Source of the DNA: Photobacterium indicum
GTDB taxonomy: Bacteria; Pseudomonadota; Gammaproteobacteria; Enterobacterales; Vibrionaceae
Direction: 5' to 3'
Assembly: GCF_003026215.1 (NCBI RefSeq)
Contig: NZ_PYOC01000001.1
Coordinates: forward strand, 620,001 to 684,000
DNA length: 64,000 nt
A program made the position numbers and the translations under genes. Below, in pieces: positions 50,256 to 60,282 of this stretch. The notes below the pieces were generated by a model. It was not told the DNA's origin, ran no database searches, and saw only the letters and a program-made list of their open reading frames with translations. How positions within the stretch are numbered: the first letter of the stretch is position 1; every line of letters starts with the position of its first letter.

Positions 50256-52628
50256 ATGCCAATTAAACCCCTAAGCAGTGACAAGCTGTATCGAGTATCT
50301 GAATTAAATGGGTTGGATGCGGATTGCAAATCGACGAAGCATTTAACACCATTAGATGAAATTGTGGGCCAAGAAAGGGCGCAGCAGGCGGTTGAGTTTG
50401 CTATGTCGATTAAAGAGAAAGGCTATAACATCTATGCGATAGGTCGAAATGGCCTAGGTAAACGTACGATGGTGATGCGTTATCTAAATCGTCATGAGCC
50501 GAATGATAAAGAAAGTAGCCTATATGATTGGTGTTATGTGGTTAACTTTGAGGAAACCCGTAGCCCGAAGGTTCTGAGGTTACCTGCAGGTACTGGAACT
50601 CAATTTAAAAAAGACATTGAAAAACTCATGCAACGTTTAGTCAAAGGCATGCCACTCGCTTTTGATAATGAAATGTATTATTCCCGAGCTGAAACGCTTA
50701 AAAATCAGCTGGCTGAAAAGCAAGAGGGTGCTCTCGCTAATTTAACGAAGCAGGCTAAAGAAAAGAGTATCAGCCTATCGCTAACCACGCAGGGTGATTA
50801 TCAATTAGTTGCTATGAATGGTGAAGAGTTACACACCGAAGAAACGTTTGATCAATTAACTGAAGAAGAAAGAAACCAGTTTGACGAGAATATCAATCAG
50901 TTTGAAGCGAAATTGCGTGGCATTGTTCGTCAGCTAACAGAGTGGGAAGAAAACTATACCGATAAGCAGCAGAAGCTGAACGAAGAAATAGCTTCTGAAG
51001 TTATCGTGCATTCGATCAAAGAATTAAAAGACAAGTACCAACGTCACTCAGAGGTTAAGCACCATTTAGTGGCATTGGAAAAAGATATTCTTGAGAATTT
51101 GGATATCTTTTTAGAGGAAAACGAAGAGCAAGTCGCATTAGCCTACGCTGCATTAGACAAGAAAATGCCACGCCGCTATCAAGTGAATGTGCTCGTCAGT
51201 CAAGATGACAATAAATTTCCGATCGTGGTTGAAGAAAATCCAAATTATCACGCTATTTTTGGTTATGTTGAAAATGCGACTTTTAAAGGTACCGTGTTTA
51301 CTGATTTCTCATTGATCCGCTCCGGTAGTTTGCATCGTGCAAATGGTGGCGTGTTAATGATGGATGCGGTGAAAGTGCTTGAGCGTCCGTATGTATGGGA
51401 TGGCTTGAAGCGTGCACTTCGTTCTCGTAAATTGAATTTAAGTTCACTAGAACGTGAAGTAACACTTTCTGGCACAATTTCTCTGGATCCCGAACCGATA
51501 CCGTTAGACGTAAAAATCATCTTGTTTGGTGATTACCAGACATATCAGTTGCTACAGCATTATGATCCAGAATTTAGTGAACTGTTTCGTGTGACGGCTG
51601 ATTTTGAAGATGAGATGGTGCGTACCGATGAATCGGAAGAGCACTATGCGCGCTTTATTTCTAGCATTGTTCACGATAACAATATGTTGCATTGCGACCG
51701 CAAAGCGATTGCACGTGTGATTGAATACAGTTCTCGCCGGGCTGATGATCAGAATAAATTATCTCTGCATTCCGCCGATATTGCGAACTTACTCCGTGAA
51801 ACCAATTATTGTGCGCGATCGTCGAATGCCACGATGATCCGAACGCATCACGTTGAACAAGCACTACAGAATCAAGAAAAGCGCGTGAGTCGTTTAAAAG
51901 ATCACGTCATGCACAGTTTCGTTACGGGTACTACGTTGCTTGATACTGAAGGTGCGTCTGTTGGGCAAGTTAATGCATTGGCCGTTATAGCGACGTCAGA
52001 CTATCAGTTTGGGTCACCTAATCGAATTACGGCGACCACTGCATTTGGCGAAGGCGATGTTTTCGACATTGAACGTAAAGTTGAATTAGGGGGAAGTATT
52101 CACTCAAAAGGGGTGATGATCCTATCTGCTTACTTATCATCAGTGTTTGGTAGAACATCTAAAATCCCATTAACTACGCATTTAACGTTTGAGCAGTCGT
52201 ACGGTGGCGTTGATGGCGATAGTGCTTCAATGGCTGAATTGTGTGCCATTGTTTCTGCGTTTTCTCAACAACCGATTCGTCAAGATGTGGCGATTACCGG
52301 TTCAATGAACCAGTTTGGTGATGCGCAGCCAATTGGAGGCGTTAATGAGAAAATCGAAGGCTTCTTTGATGTGTGTGCAATTAAAGGGCGCAAACCAACT
52401 CAAGGGGTAATTATCCCAGCATCGAACGCGCATAATTTGATGTTACGTAAGGATATTGTTGAGGCAGTAGAAAAAGGTAGTTTCCAGATATGGGCAATTA
52501 GCCATGTTAAAGAAGCAATCGAAATTCTTATGGGAATGAAAACCGGCATGCTAACAGAGCATGGTAATTATGATCTTGACTCTATCTTTGGCATTGCACA
52601 GATAAAGCTGAATGGGTTACGAAAGTAG
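50256..52628 (+). CDS. Lon-like ATP-dependent protease
   Basis: Protease of the LonB/AAA-Lon type, 790 residues, larger than E. coli YcbZ but of the same architecture. N-terminal ATPase part: Walker A GRNGLGKRT (about residues 63-71), then a long helical insert (about 145-290), then Walker B-like GGVLMMDAVKVLE and ALRSRKLNLSSLE. The C-terminal peptidase has the dyad Ser656 (GGVDGDSASMAE) and Lys699 (GGVNEKIEGFF), spaced 43 residues as in Lon. No zinc or membrane parts. Substrates are unknown; relatives are stress-linked. GAGGGACGCAT precedes the ATG. Confidence 0.92.
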   Translation: MPIKPLSSDKLYRVSELNGLDADCKSTKHLTPLDEIVGQERAQQAVEFAMSIKEKGYNIYAIGRNGLGKRTMVMRYLNRHEPNDKESSLYDWCYVVNFEETRSPKVLRLPAGTGTQFKKDIEKLMQRLVKGMPLAFDNEMYYSRAETLKNQLAEKQEGALANLTKQAKEKSISLSLTTQGDYQLVAMNGEELHTEETFDQLTEEERNQFDENINQFEAKLRGIVRQLTEWEENYTDKQQKLNEEIASEVIVHSIKELKDKYQRHSEVKHHLVALEKDILENLDIFLEENEEQVALAYAALDKKMPRRYQVNVLVSQDDNKFPIVVEENPNYHAIFGYVENATFKGTVFTDFSLIRSGSLHRANGGVLMMDAVKVLERPYVWDGLKRALRSRKLNLSSLEREVTLSGTISLDPEPIPLDVKIILFGDYQTYQLLQHYDPEFSELFRVTADFEDEMVRTDESEEHYARFISSIVHDNNMLHCDRKAIARVIEYSSRRADDQNKLSLHSADIANLLRETNYCARSSNATMIRTHHVEQALQNQEKRVSRLKDHVMHSFVTGTTLLDTEGASVGQVNALAVIATSDYQFGSPNRITATTAFGEGDVFDIERKVELGGSIHSKGVMILSAYLSSVFGRTSKIPLTTHLTFEQSYGGVDGDSASMAELCAIVSAFSQQPIRQDVAITGSMNQFGDAQPIGGVNEKIEGFFDVCAIKGRKPTQGVIIPASNAHNLMLRKDIVEAVEKGSFQIWAISHVKEAIEILMGMKTGMLTEHGNYDLDSIFGIAQIKLNGLRK

Positions 52629-52656
52629 TTGATATATACCGTTAAAGACGTGAGTG

Positions 52657-52691
52657 GCTGCATGGTATTTATATACCATGCAGCTTTTTTT
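52657..52691 (+). terminator. Intrinsic terminator of the Lon-like gene
   Basis: GCTGCATGGTAT (52657-52668) pairs perfectly with ATACCATGCAGC (52673-52684), four-base loop, followed by seven T. Confidence 0.95.
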
Positions 52692-52895
52692 GTTTAATTG
52701 TCCTCAAGAAAATCGCCCTTCTGGTGAGACTTTGAGGTTGCTTGGGTTTATACAGTAGGCTTTGCTTCCGAATAATGATCTCACCGTCTTTCCACAATAT
52801 TTGATTTCGATCAAATAGCCCCCAGAATTGAAAGCAATGCAATTGGTTGCTCCTATACTTATTGCATAATACCGAATGGTAACTTGAGTGGGTGA

Positions 52896-54572
52896 ATGAT
52901 GATTGCACGTAGCCATGGATCGGAACACGCAGCAGAGGTCCGTAAATATTCTATTTTTTCTTTAACGATTAAAGGTAAGTTCACATTCTTCTTTCTGACG
53001 TTGGTTATTCTCGTTAGCTCATTGGCTGTACTTTCTATATTCAATTTAAGATTGATTAACCAAAATTGGAATAGCTACCAGGTTGAGATAGTATCCCGAC
53101 AAACTCATTTACAAGCAATGAAAGCACATTTTGGCTATGGTGGAATGATCCATAATTTTAAGAATTATGTACTACGAGGGGATGATAAGTACTTACCCCG
53201 AGTAGAGAATAATTATCAGCAGCTATCAACTCAAACTACTGCTTACCGTAATTTGTCTCAACTCAGTGCGGAGGAGCAAAAAGCGCTAGAGCTCATATTC
53301 TCAGTTGCTACCGCCTACCGTGATGCTGCTCAACAGGCTGCCAATATGTACAGTAATGGCTACAATACACACGACATTGATGCAGCTGTGAAAATTAATG
53401 ATGCTCCGGCGCTGAAGGCTCTTGATGTCTTAAATCAGGCTTACTTGAATTTAACAAAAAGTATGAGTAAACAACTTAATGAACAGCTCTCGCTATCAAG
53501 GTATGCGCTATTAGTTGGGGCGGCACTTATTCTATTATTCGTGAGTGGCAGTTTGTTGTTGCTATACACCAATGTGGTGGGACGTATTCAGTTGTTGGCA
53601 TCTGTAAGTAAAGAGCTGGTTAACGGGGATGGGGACTTAACTCGCCGAGTTGATATGAAAGGTAACGATGAGCTTAGTGATGTTGCCAGTAGCGTGAATC
53701 AATTTTTACAACAAGTACACCATGTGGTGAGTGAAGTCGTAGTAACGTCTAAAGAATTACAGCATGATGCTAATGTGTTGTCAGAGGCGAATCAGAGAGC
53801 AGCGGAGAGTGTTTCTCAGCAGCAGGCTGAAATTGAACAGGTTGCGACAGCAATTAATCAGTTTGCGGCCACTGTACAAGAGGTCGCCACTAGTGCCGAA
53901 GCAGCATCGATATCGGCACAGGAAGCAACTAAACTAACAATGGATGGTCAGCATGCGGTTACGACGAGTGCTGAGGGAATTCATAGTTTAGTTTCGCATC
54001 TGAATCAGGCGCAAGAGACAATTAATAGTGTTGAGTCAGGCGGTGAGGAGATTGGTACGGTACTTGATGTAATTCGTGGTATAGCGGAGCAGACGAATTT
54101 ATTAGCTTTGAATGCGGCGATAGAAGCGGCAAGAGCGGGTGAGCAAGGTCGGGGTTTTTCAGTTGTGGCTGACGAGGTCCGAAATTTAGCGACACGGACT
54201 CAAACGTCAACTGCTGAAATCGATACGATGATCAGTGAGCTACAACTCAGTAGCCGCAGCGCTGTCACTGTTATGCATACCGGACATAATGAAGCGCTAC
54301 AAAATGTGCAGTTATCAGATCAAGCTACTAACGCCTTGAACCAGATAGCAACGGCTGTTATACAAATATCTGCAGCCAACGAGCAAATCGCAGCGGCGGC
54401 GGAACAACAGCATGTCGTGTCTGAAGAAATAAATAGAAACATTCATAATATTAGTCAGTTAGCTGATGGCTCATCAGATTTGGCGCAACAAAATACGTGC
54501 GCCAGCCAGCAGTTGCAACAATTAAGCGGAAAATTAGGGCAACTCGTTGCTCAGTTTAAAGTTGCGAATTGA
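52896..54572 (+). CDS. Methyl-accepting chemotaxis protein
   Basis: Membrane chemoreceptor of 558 residues. A cytoplasmic tail precedes TM1 (about 29-50, [20 protein letters not shown]); the periplasmic ligand domain (about 51-200) has [20 protein letters not shown], a motif I recall from other 4-helix sensors; TM2 is at about 203-225; HAMP follows; the signalling hairpin carries [20 protein letters not shown] with [12 protein letters not shown]. There is no C-terminal CheR-binding pentapeptide. Start ATG 52896 or the adjacent 52899. The ligand is unknown. It faces the convergent yddG gene. Confidence 0.93.
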   Translation: MMIARSHGSEHAAEVRKYSIFSLTIKGKFTFFFLTLVILVSSLAVLSIFNLRLINQNWNSYQVEIVSRQTHLQAMKAHFGYGGMIHNFKNYVLRGDDKYLPRVENNYQQLSTQTTAYRNLSQLSAEEQKALELIFSVATAYRDAAQQAANMYSNGYNTHDIDAAVKINDAPALKALDVLNQAYLNLTKSMSKQLNEQLSLSRYALLVGAALILLFVSGSLLLLYTNVVGRIQLLASVSKELVNGDGDLTRRVDMKGNDELSDVASSVNQFLQQVHHVVSEVVVTSKELQHDANVLSEANQRAAESVSQQQAEIEQVATAINQFAATVQEVATSAEAASISAQEATKLTMDGQHAVTTSAEGIHSLVSHLNQAQETINSVESGGEEIGTVLDVIRGIAEQTNLLALNAAIEAARAGEQGRGFSVVADEVRNLATRTQTSTAEIDTMISELQLSSRSAVTVMHTGHNEALQNVQLSDQATNALNQIATAVIQISAANEQIAAAAEQQHVVSEEINRNIHNISQLADGSSDLAQQNTCASQQLQQLSGKLGQLVAQFKVAN

Positions 54573-54591
54573 CGGACTATCCCCAAGTTGT

Positions 54592-54649
54592 CTCAAGATG
54601 CTCGTTTCAGCAAAACTCGCTGAGATCACTCTGAATCCTGCATCTTGAG
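54592..54649. repeat. Nested inverted repeat between MCP and yddG, REP-like
   Basis: CTCAAGATGC (54592-54601) and GCATCTTGAG (54640-54649) enclose a 38-base region that itself forms CAGC/GCTG (54608-54611, 54619-54622). No strong T-run. It occupies the gap between convergent genes and may be both a transcription end and a copy of a dispersed intergenic repeat; only one copy is visible here. Confidence 0.55.
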
Positions 54650-54660
54650 TTTATAGGCTG

Positions 54661-55548
54661 CTATCTTTTATCTTTACTGAACCACCAACACAGAAGTGAA
54701 GAGATCGTTACCATTGCCACACCTTGCCAAAAACGCGTTGTTAATGAAATATCTAGAATCCATGCGGATAAGAACGTCGAAAATATTGGCGTAAAGTATG
54801 ATAGCGTAGCTAATAGCATCATGTTTCCCCCAATGATGCCGATATTCCACAAGGCGTAACCACTGCCCATTACAATGCCTGCCAATAATAAATCAATCAC
54901 AGATTGTGTTGTAAATACCAATGCCCCTTCATCACTGAAGAAGTACTTGATCCATAACGCGATAGCCGTCGAGATAAAGAACCACGCAATGGCATTTTTC
55001 CCATTCGAAAGGTGCTTGGTAACATTGCAATATATTGCCCATAAGAATGCACCAATTAACGCCATTGAATAACTTGCAGGGTTACTTGCTACATTGCCAA
55101 CCAAGCGTTCAAGGGAAAGGCCCTGATCACCGCTCATTGTCCATGCTACGCCAAAGAATGACAGTAAAATGGATGGGTAGATAACAACATTGACTTTCTT
55201 TTTGCTGGCAAGAACGGCTAACAGCACCGTTAAAGAGGGCCATAAATAGTTAACAATACTGACTTCAATAGCTTGAAGACGATTATTGGCCATCCCCAAA
55301 GCTAAAGATAAGCAGATCTCATAACTTACAAATAAACCACCGCCAATCAATAGATAACGAGTAGAGAATGAAGGCAAGCGTGGCGCCCCTAATGTCACAA
55401 TCAAAAACAGCGAACTCACGCTATAAATCATCGCTGCGCCACCAATCGGGCCAAGTTGTTCTGCTACATTTCGGAGCAAGCCCACCGTTAAGCTCCACAG
55501 CACAATGGCTGCACATCCGGCGAGGGTGAATTTGTAGGAATTGGTCAA
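54661..55548 (-). CDS. yddG: Aromatic amino-acid exporter YddG (DMT family)
   Basis: Inner-membrane exporter of 295 residues with ten helices; E. coli YddG exports aromatic amino acids and methyl viologen. The start is TTG at 55548 (MTNSYKFTLAGCAAIVLWSL) with AGAGG seven bases upstream; no ATG is near. Matching family parts are LGPIGGAAMIYSVSSLFLIV, LFVSYEICLSLALGMANNRL, QAIEVSIVNYLWPSLTVLLA and SYFTPIFSTFLSAWIL. Confidence 0.93.
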   Translation of the reverse strand: MTNSYKFTLAGCAAIVLWSLTVGLLRNVAEQLGPIGGAAMIYSVSSLFLIVTLGAPRLPSFSTRYLLIGGGLFVSYEICLSLALGMANNRLQAIEVSIVNYLWPSLTVLLAVLASKKKVNVVIYPSILLSFFGVAWTMSGDQGLSLERLVGNVASNPASYSMALIGAFLWAIYCNVTKHLSNGKNAIAWFFISTAIALWIKYFFSDEGALVFTTQSVIDLLLAGIVMGSGYALWNIGIIGGNMMLLATLSYFTPIFSTFLSAWILDISLTTRFWQGVAMVTISSLLCWWFSKDKR

Positions 55549-55734
55549 ATATAACCTCTAGTAATACAGCAAGATAGAGGATGATTAGATCATGATGTAG
55601 AAGGTAGGGCAAGGGGATAAATATTGTATTTTAGCTAAATACAATAAAGCACCAATCATCCTTGTTTTTATTAGAGTAACAAGGAGGTAAGGTGCTTTAT
55701 ATCTTAAGGCGATTATATGGTGCGTAAATCCTGC

Positions 55735-56442
55735 TTAGTTAAGCTTTTCATCATTCACTACTTTTCCATCTTTAATGCTAAGAATACGCTTAGTACGTCG
55801 TGCTAAGGCGTTATCGTGAGTCACAATAATTAAGGTACAGCCATCTTGGTGTAGTTCATTAAAGAGCATTTCAATCTCGGCGCCTGATTTTGAATCCAAA
55901 GCTCCTGTTGGTTCATCTGCTAGTATAATTTGCGGATCATTTACGAGGGCACGAGCGATAGCAACCCGTTGTTTTTGTCCACCAGAAAGCTGGTTAGGCT
56001 TGTGGTTCATACGGTCGCCTAATCCTACGCGTTTTAATAGTTCTGCGGCTTTGGCTCGGCGTGTTTTAGTATTTACGCCAGCATATACCAGGGGTAGCGC
56101 CACATTTTCTAATGCAGTGGCGTATTCCAGTAAATTAAAACTTTGGAATACGAAACCAATCTTACTGTTACGAATAGCGGAAAGCTGCGTGCTGCTTAGG
56201 GCCGATACATCGTTGTTGTCTAATTGATAATTACCCGAAGTCGGTTTATCTAAACATCCGAGTACATTCATCAGGGTCGACTTCCCCGATCCTGATGGGC
56301 CGAGAATTGATAAGAATTCACCTTTATTAATGGTTAGGTCTACACCATCGAGTGCGTAAACCTTTTCATCCCCATTTTTATACTGCTTGCTAATGCTACT
56401 CAGCTGAACGAGAGGCTTGGTGTGTGTCGAAATAGGGTTCAT
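55735..56442 (-). CDS. MacB/LolD-type ABC exporter ATPase
   Basis: ATPase of a type VII (MacB-like) mechanotransmission ABC system, 235 residues. Walker [11 protein letters not shown]-loop [20 protein letters not shown], signature [15 protein letters not shown], Walker [17 protein letters not shown] and switch His in [13 protein letters not shown]. Last gene of a five-gene operon, following its permease by six bases. It should serve both permeases encoded upstream. Confidence 0.93.
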   Translation of the reverse strand: MNPISTHTKPLVQLSSISKQYKNGDEKVYALDGVDLTINKGEFLSILGPSGSGKSTLMNVLGCLDKPTSGNYQLDNNDVSALSSTQLSAIRNSKIGFVFQSFNLLEYATALENVALPLVYAGVNTKTRRAKAAELLKRVGLGDRMNHKPNQLSGGQKQRVAIARALVNDPQIILADEPTGALDSKSGAEIEMLFNELHQDGCTLIIVTHDNALARRTKRILSIKDGKVVNDEKLN

Positions 56443-56448
56443 GAATGC

Positions 56449-57729
56449 TTACTCACTTTGCAATGCTTCTAATGGTGTAATGCTGGCTGCGTGACGAGTG
56501 GGAAACCATGCTGCTGCGATACCCACAATACTTAATGCCAAGATAACAAGGCTAACGATAGTGAATGATAATTCAGGGGTTGGCTGCCCGAGGTAATCAT
56601 AGAGTCCATTACCTTGAATGGGGATATTTTGCAGTAGGTTGACCAAGCCGTATGTCAGTCCTAGCCCAATCAGACCACCGACAGCGATCGTGATAAAGGC
56701 TTGAGCCAAATAATGTAGCTTGATGTCGTTAGGTGTTGCCCCAACCGCCATTCTTACCCCGATATCACGGGTTGCTCGTTTTACGGTGGCGTACATCACG
56801 TTGGCTATGCCAATACCAGCAACCGCTAATGTAACGAGCCCAATAATGCCCAAAAAGCTTTGCAAGCCGATTAAGAATTGGCGCATGGTTTTTTGCCTTA
56901 ATAACATGTCTTGTGTCTGAACAAGCTGTTCATCATCCATGCTAGCGCCATATTTTCGGGCAATAACTTGTTTTGCCATGGTGGCGACTTTTTCACGATC
57001 TACGCCTTGAACTGGTTTAATATTGATTGCACCAATGGGTGAATTAGCATTAAAGCGCGACCATGTTGTAAAAGGGACGAAAATAGCAAAATCAATCGGT
57101 GTACCATTTTCTATATTGGAAGTGTTAGGTTTTAGCACCCCAATCACCATGAAGTTTTCTTCGCCGACCTTCACCTGTTTTCCGACAGGGGAGGCTGATA
57201 AATCGGGGATGTTATCCCAATCGAAGTCATCATCTTCATTGAATAGACTGACTGCTGCATTGTGACCGATAACAATGACTTTACGTTGCTCTTTCATGTC
57301 CAAAGGGTTGAACCAACGACCGCCAGAGGCGATTTCTAAACCCGTCAATGCTTGGTATTGAGGATAAACGGCTAAGGGTTGCTGCCATGTACCGTTATCG
57401 TTATACCTAACATCTTCTGTCCATGTGGCACTTGGCTCTGCGTATTCAATCGAAGGTAGTGCGCGTAATACATCTATATCATCCGGTTTAAGCTTGAGCT
57501 GTTTCCCTTTTGAAAATTGACCATAATCTTTCGTCGCAAAACCACCCGTTAACATGATCAGATTACCGTTACCATTGCTGGTGGTGCGAATAAGCCCTTG
57601 GCGCAAACCTTCACCAATGGCGAGCATAGATGCGATAGAAACTGTTGCCCACACAATGGCTAGAATCGTTAGCCCTAGGCGCATTTTCTCTGCGGTCATT
57701 TCATGTATTATTTGTCGTAATGGCAACAT
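56449..57729 (-). CDS. MacB-type permease 2
   Basis: Integral membrane subunit of 426 residues with TM1 near the N-terminus (MRLGLTILAIVWATVSIASMLAIGE split), a large periplasmic MacB-PCD domain (about 45-275) and three TMs in the C-terminal FtsX domain (GLVTLAVAGIGIANVMYATV, the VRMAVGAT motif). The start is ATG 57729, one base after the stop of permease 1, with GAGGG ahead. A GTG further upstream overlaps the previous gene. Confidence 0.9.
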   Translation of the reverse strand: MLPLRQIIHEMTAEKMRLGLTILAIVWATVSIASMLAIGEGLRQGLIRTTSNGNGNLIMLTGGFATKDYGQFSKGKQLKLKPDDIDVLRALPSIEYAEPSATWTEDVRYNDNGTWQQPLAVYPQYQALTGLEIASGGRWFNPLDMKEQRKVIVIGHNAAVSLFNEDDDFDWDNIPDLSASPVGKQVKVGEENFMVIGVLKPNTSNIENGTPIDFAIFVPFTTWSRFNANSPIGAINIKPVQGVDREKVATMAKQVIARKYGASMDDEQLVQTQDMLLRQKTMRQFLIGLQSFLGIIGLVTLAVAGIGIANVMYATVKRATRDIGVRMAVGATPNDIKLHYLAQAFITIAVGGLIGLGLTYGLVNLLQNIPIQGNGLYDYLGQPTPELSFTIVSLVILALSIVGIAAAWFPTRHAASITPLEALQSE

Positions 57730-57730
57730 A

Positions 57731-58948
57731 CTATGCCCTCGCACTTAACGCGATAACAGGCGTAAGGTTCGATGCACGGCGTGCCGGAAAGAAAGAGGCT
57801 AATAGCGCTAAAATAGCGGTAACAAACAATGCCATCATGATAGCATCTAGGGTCATTGTCGGGCTGCCAAGCCATTCTGGTAATCCTATCTGATTCATGA
57901 GTGCAACTACCCCATAAGAGATGCTAACGCCGAGTACGGTGCCCATTGCCACTAAGATGCCGCCTTCAAGTAGAAATTGCACCAGAATATTATTGGGTGT
58001 AGCACCAATAGCCAGCCTTACGCCGATTTCACGTGTACGCTCGGTAACAGATAAAAACATGATATTCGCGACGCCTAAGGCACCAACCGCTAAGGTCATT
58101 GCCCCACTTGCCCCAAGAAACATTTGAATACCACGTAGCAAAGCGGTAAAAAACTTCGCGTCTTGGCTAAAGTCGGGTAACCAAACCGCTCGTTTATCTG
58201 TTGGGTCAAAATGTTTTTGGTTAGCAAAGAATGACAATAGGTTTTGGCGAAGAATAACGCCTGAAATACCTTCCGCTGGCGTTACCATAATTTGACTGGG
58301 TTTATCGTTCCATAGATCAGAGAAAGTAGTATTGGGAATGATCACTTGATTATCTTCACGCCCCATTGAAATACCTCCTTCACTTTGTTGAGTAATGCCA
58401 GAGACTAAGAAAGGGATGCCACTAACCCTTAACTTGTCACCCAGGGCTAGATTACCTTGTTTTGCCAACTGCCAACCGATGATGGCAATGCGGTTATGGT
58501 TGTTAAGGTCACTCTGGTTGATGTTACGCGACCCTAGTACGAGTTTGACTTTACGCATATCAACATAGTGATTATCAACACCACGCACATAACCGGGTAA
58601 AGTATGCCCAGTGATGTCTGTGACGCTGGCATCCCATTTCCGGTATAACACCGATACTGTTTTGATCGCAGATTGTTTTTCTAATAATCGGAATTCAGGT
58701 TCTGTGAGTGTGATCTCGCGCCGTGCAGGTAACCCTTGCCAAGGCTTGCTGGTCATTTCTGGCACGGCTAGCTGTGTGTCACTCATTAATAATGAAAATG
58801 ACTTAGCGTTTACCTGATAAAAGCCTTCACCTAATGCCATTAGTACTAAGACAGAAACGATTCCCCATACAATCGCAATAATGGCAAGTAGACTGCGAAG
58901 CCGGTGGGCAAATAGCATCTGCACAATTTGCTGTAACATTGGCATCAT
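57731..58948 (-). CDS. MacB-type permease 1
   Basis: Membrane subunit of 405 residues with the same plan: TM1 near residues 17-40, periplasmic domain, and a three-TM FtsX domain with MTLAVGALGVANIMFLSVTE and EIGVRLAIGATPNNILVQFL. It is a homologue of permease 2, so the complex is probably a heterodimer. It starts inside the end of the TolC-type gene (4-bp overlap). Confidence 0.9.
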   Translation of the reverse strand: MMPMLQQIVQMLFAHRLRSLLAIIAIVWGIVSVLVLMALGEGFYQVNAKSFSLLMSDTQLAVPEMTSKPWQGLPARREITLTEPEFRLLEKQSAIKTVSVLYRKWDASVTDITGHTLPGYVRGVDNHYVDMRKVKLVLGSRNINQSDLNNHNRIAIIGWQLAKQGNLALGDKLRVSGIPFLVSGITQQSEGGISMGREDNQVIIPNTTFSDLWNDKPSQIMVTPAEGISGVILRQNLLSFFANQKHFDPTDKRAVWLPDFSQDAKFFTALLRGIQMFLGASGAMTLAVGALGVANIMFLSVTERTREIGVRLAIGATPNNILVQFLLEGGILVAMGTVLGVSISYGVVALMNQIGLPEWLGSPTMTLDAIMMALFVTAILALLASFFPARRASNLTPVIALSARA

Positions 58949-60282
58949 GCTGCAAGCGCTCTTGATATTTGTTTGATTGTTTCATCATCCAGTTTCCCTA
59001 CCGATTTCAATAACGACACGCGGTGCTGCCAGTATTGATAAAGCAATGATTGTAGGCTGTTTTTACTGATGAATAGATTATTATGCGCAGTTATAATATC
59101 GCTTGCATCTACTAAGCCTGCGTCATAAACGGTTTGCTTACTCTTTAAGGCTCTTTCACGTGATGCGACTTGCTGTTGGGCTATTTCGACGCGTTGCCAA
59201 TCGAGCTGGATCTGATTAAATCGGCTCTGAATAGTTTGTTTTATATTGATTTCTACAATGCGTATATCTTGCTTGGCTTGGTTAAGCGTTAAACTTGAAC
59301 GATCGACACTTGCACGTGTTGAGCCATTTAAATCGATAGGAATATTTAATTTAATGTTAGCACTTAAATCGTCACGGTTACGGCGGTCGTTATCGCTGTA
59401 ATTAATAGAACCTGCAACGGTTGGGTAGTATCCGGATTTTGCTTGGTCATATTGGAATTGGTTAGCTTTCAATGTTTGTTGAGCAGCCAGTAATTCGGGA
59501 CTGTTATTGCGAGCAAGTGCTAACCATTCTTTCTCGCTATTCACTTGCATTACAGGTTGTTTCAGCGATGTTGTACTTATTTCATTGATCGAGTTGGGTA
59601 CTTGATTAATTAAAGCGGTTAACGCGGCTTGTAATGTATCGATATCAGATTGGTTTTGCAGTATTAACGCTTGTTCATCAACATGATTCGCTCGCATATC
59701 TTGTACTTCGGTAATCATGATACTGCCGGCAGCATAGCGTTGCTCAGTGATAGTGAGCATTTTTTGCCCTTCATCAAGTTTCTGCTGTGCTAAGCGTAAA
59801 TCCCCATTCGCTTTCGCTAAATTGAGGTAAGCGGTGATCAACTTTTCGGCAAGGTCGTTGTGAGCTTGGCGCTCTTGTAGTTGTGAAGACACATAAAAAG
59901 CTTCTGAGGCATTTAAGCCCGACCACTTAGCACTGTCCCAAATGGTTTGGCTTAACCCCACTGAATAACCATTGGTGTTTTTGCCATCATCATTCCAACT
60001 TGAGGTTGCACTCGCGTTCAGGCCGGGCAGCAAATCGCTTCGGCTTGAACGAATATTCGTTTCACTAATTTGAGTATCAATTTGTGCTTTTTGGTAACTA
60101 GGGTCGAAGGCTTTAGAGGCTTCCCATGCTTGTTCAATTGTAATGGCATACGTGGGAGTTGCCATGCCAATGAGAAATACACCGCCTACAATTCGGTAAG
60201 ACTTTTGTAAGAGTATCGCTACACGCTGTAACTGTTTATTTCTCGGTGTCGTACCAACAGTTGCTTGTATCAACTTAAGCAT
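58945..60282 (-). CDS. TolC-family outer-membrane efflux protein
   Basis: Outer-membrane channel of 445 residues. It has an N-terminal export signal after a longer cytoplasmic-looking head (RIVGGVFLIGMATPTYA-ITIEQ), so about 46 residues are removed. The two halves repeat the OEP pattern: AWEASKAFDPSYQKAQID, SQTIWDSAKWSGLNASEAFY, AGSIMITEVQDMRA and, in the second half, YDAGLVDASDIITAHNNLF. It provides the exit duct for the tripartite exporter. Overlaps the adaptor gene by eight bases. Confidence 0.92.
   Translation of the reverse strand: MLKLIQATVGTTPRNKQLQRVAILLQKSYRIVGGVFLIGMATPTYAITIEQAWEASKAFDPSYQKAQIDTQISETNIRSSRSDLLPGLNASATSSWNDDGKNTNGYSVGLSQTIWDSAKWSGLNASEAFYVSSQLQERQAHNDLAEKLITAYLNLAKANGDLRLAQQKLDEGQKMLTITEQRYAAGSIMITEVQDMRANHVDEQALILQNQSDIDTLQAALTALINQVPNSINEISTTSLKQPVMQVNSEKEWLALARNNSPELLAAQQTLKANQFQYDQAKSGYYPTVAGSINYSDNDRRNRDDLSANIKLNIPIDLNGSTRASVDRSSLTLNQAKQDIRIVEINIKQTIQSRFNQIQLDWQRVEIAQQQVASRERALKSKQTVYDAGLVDASDIITAHNNLFISKNSLQSLLYQYWQHRVSLLKSVGKLDDETIKQISRALAA

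Noticed and set aside
57645-57893. 82-codon open frame on the plus strand
   Set aside because: Antisense to two permease genes with strong family matches; no ribosome site. Same for other long antisense frames such as 6462-6791, 51263-51520 and 60282-60554.
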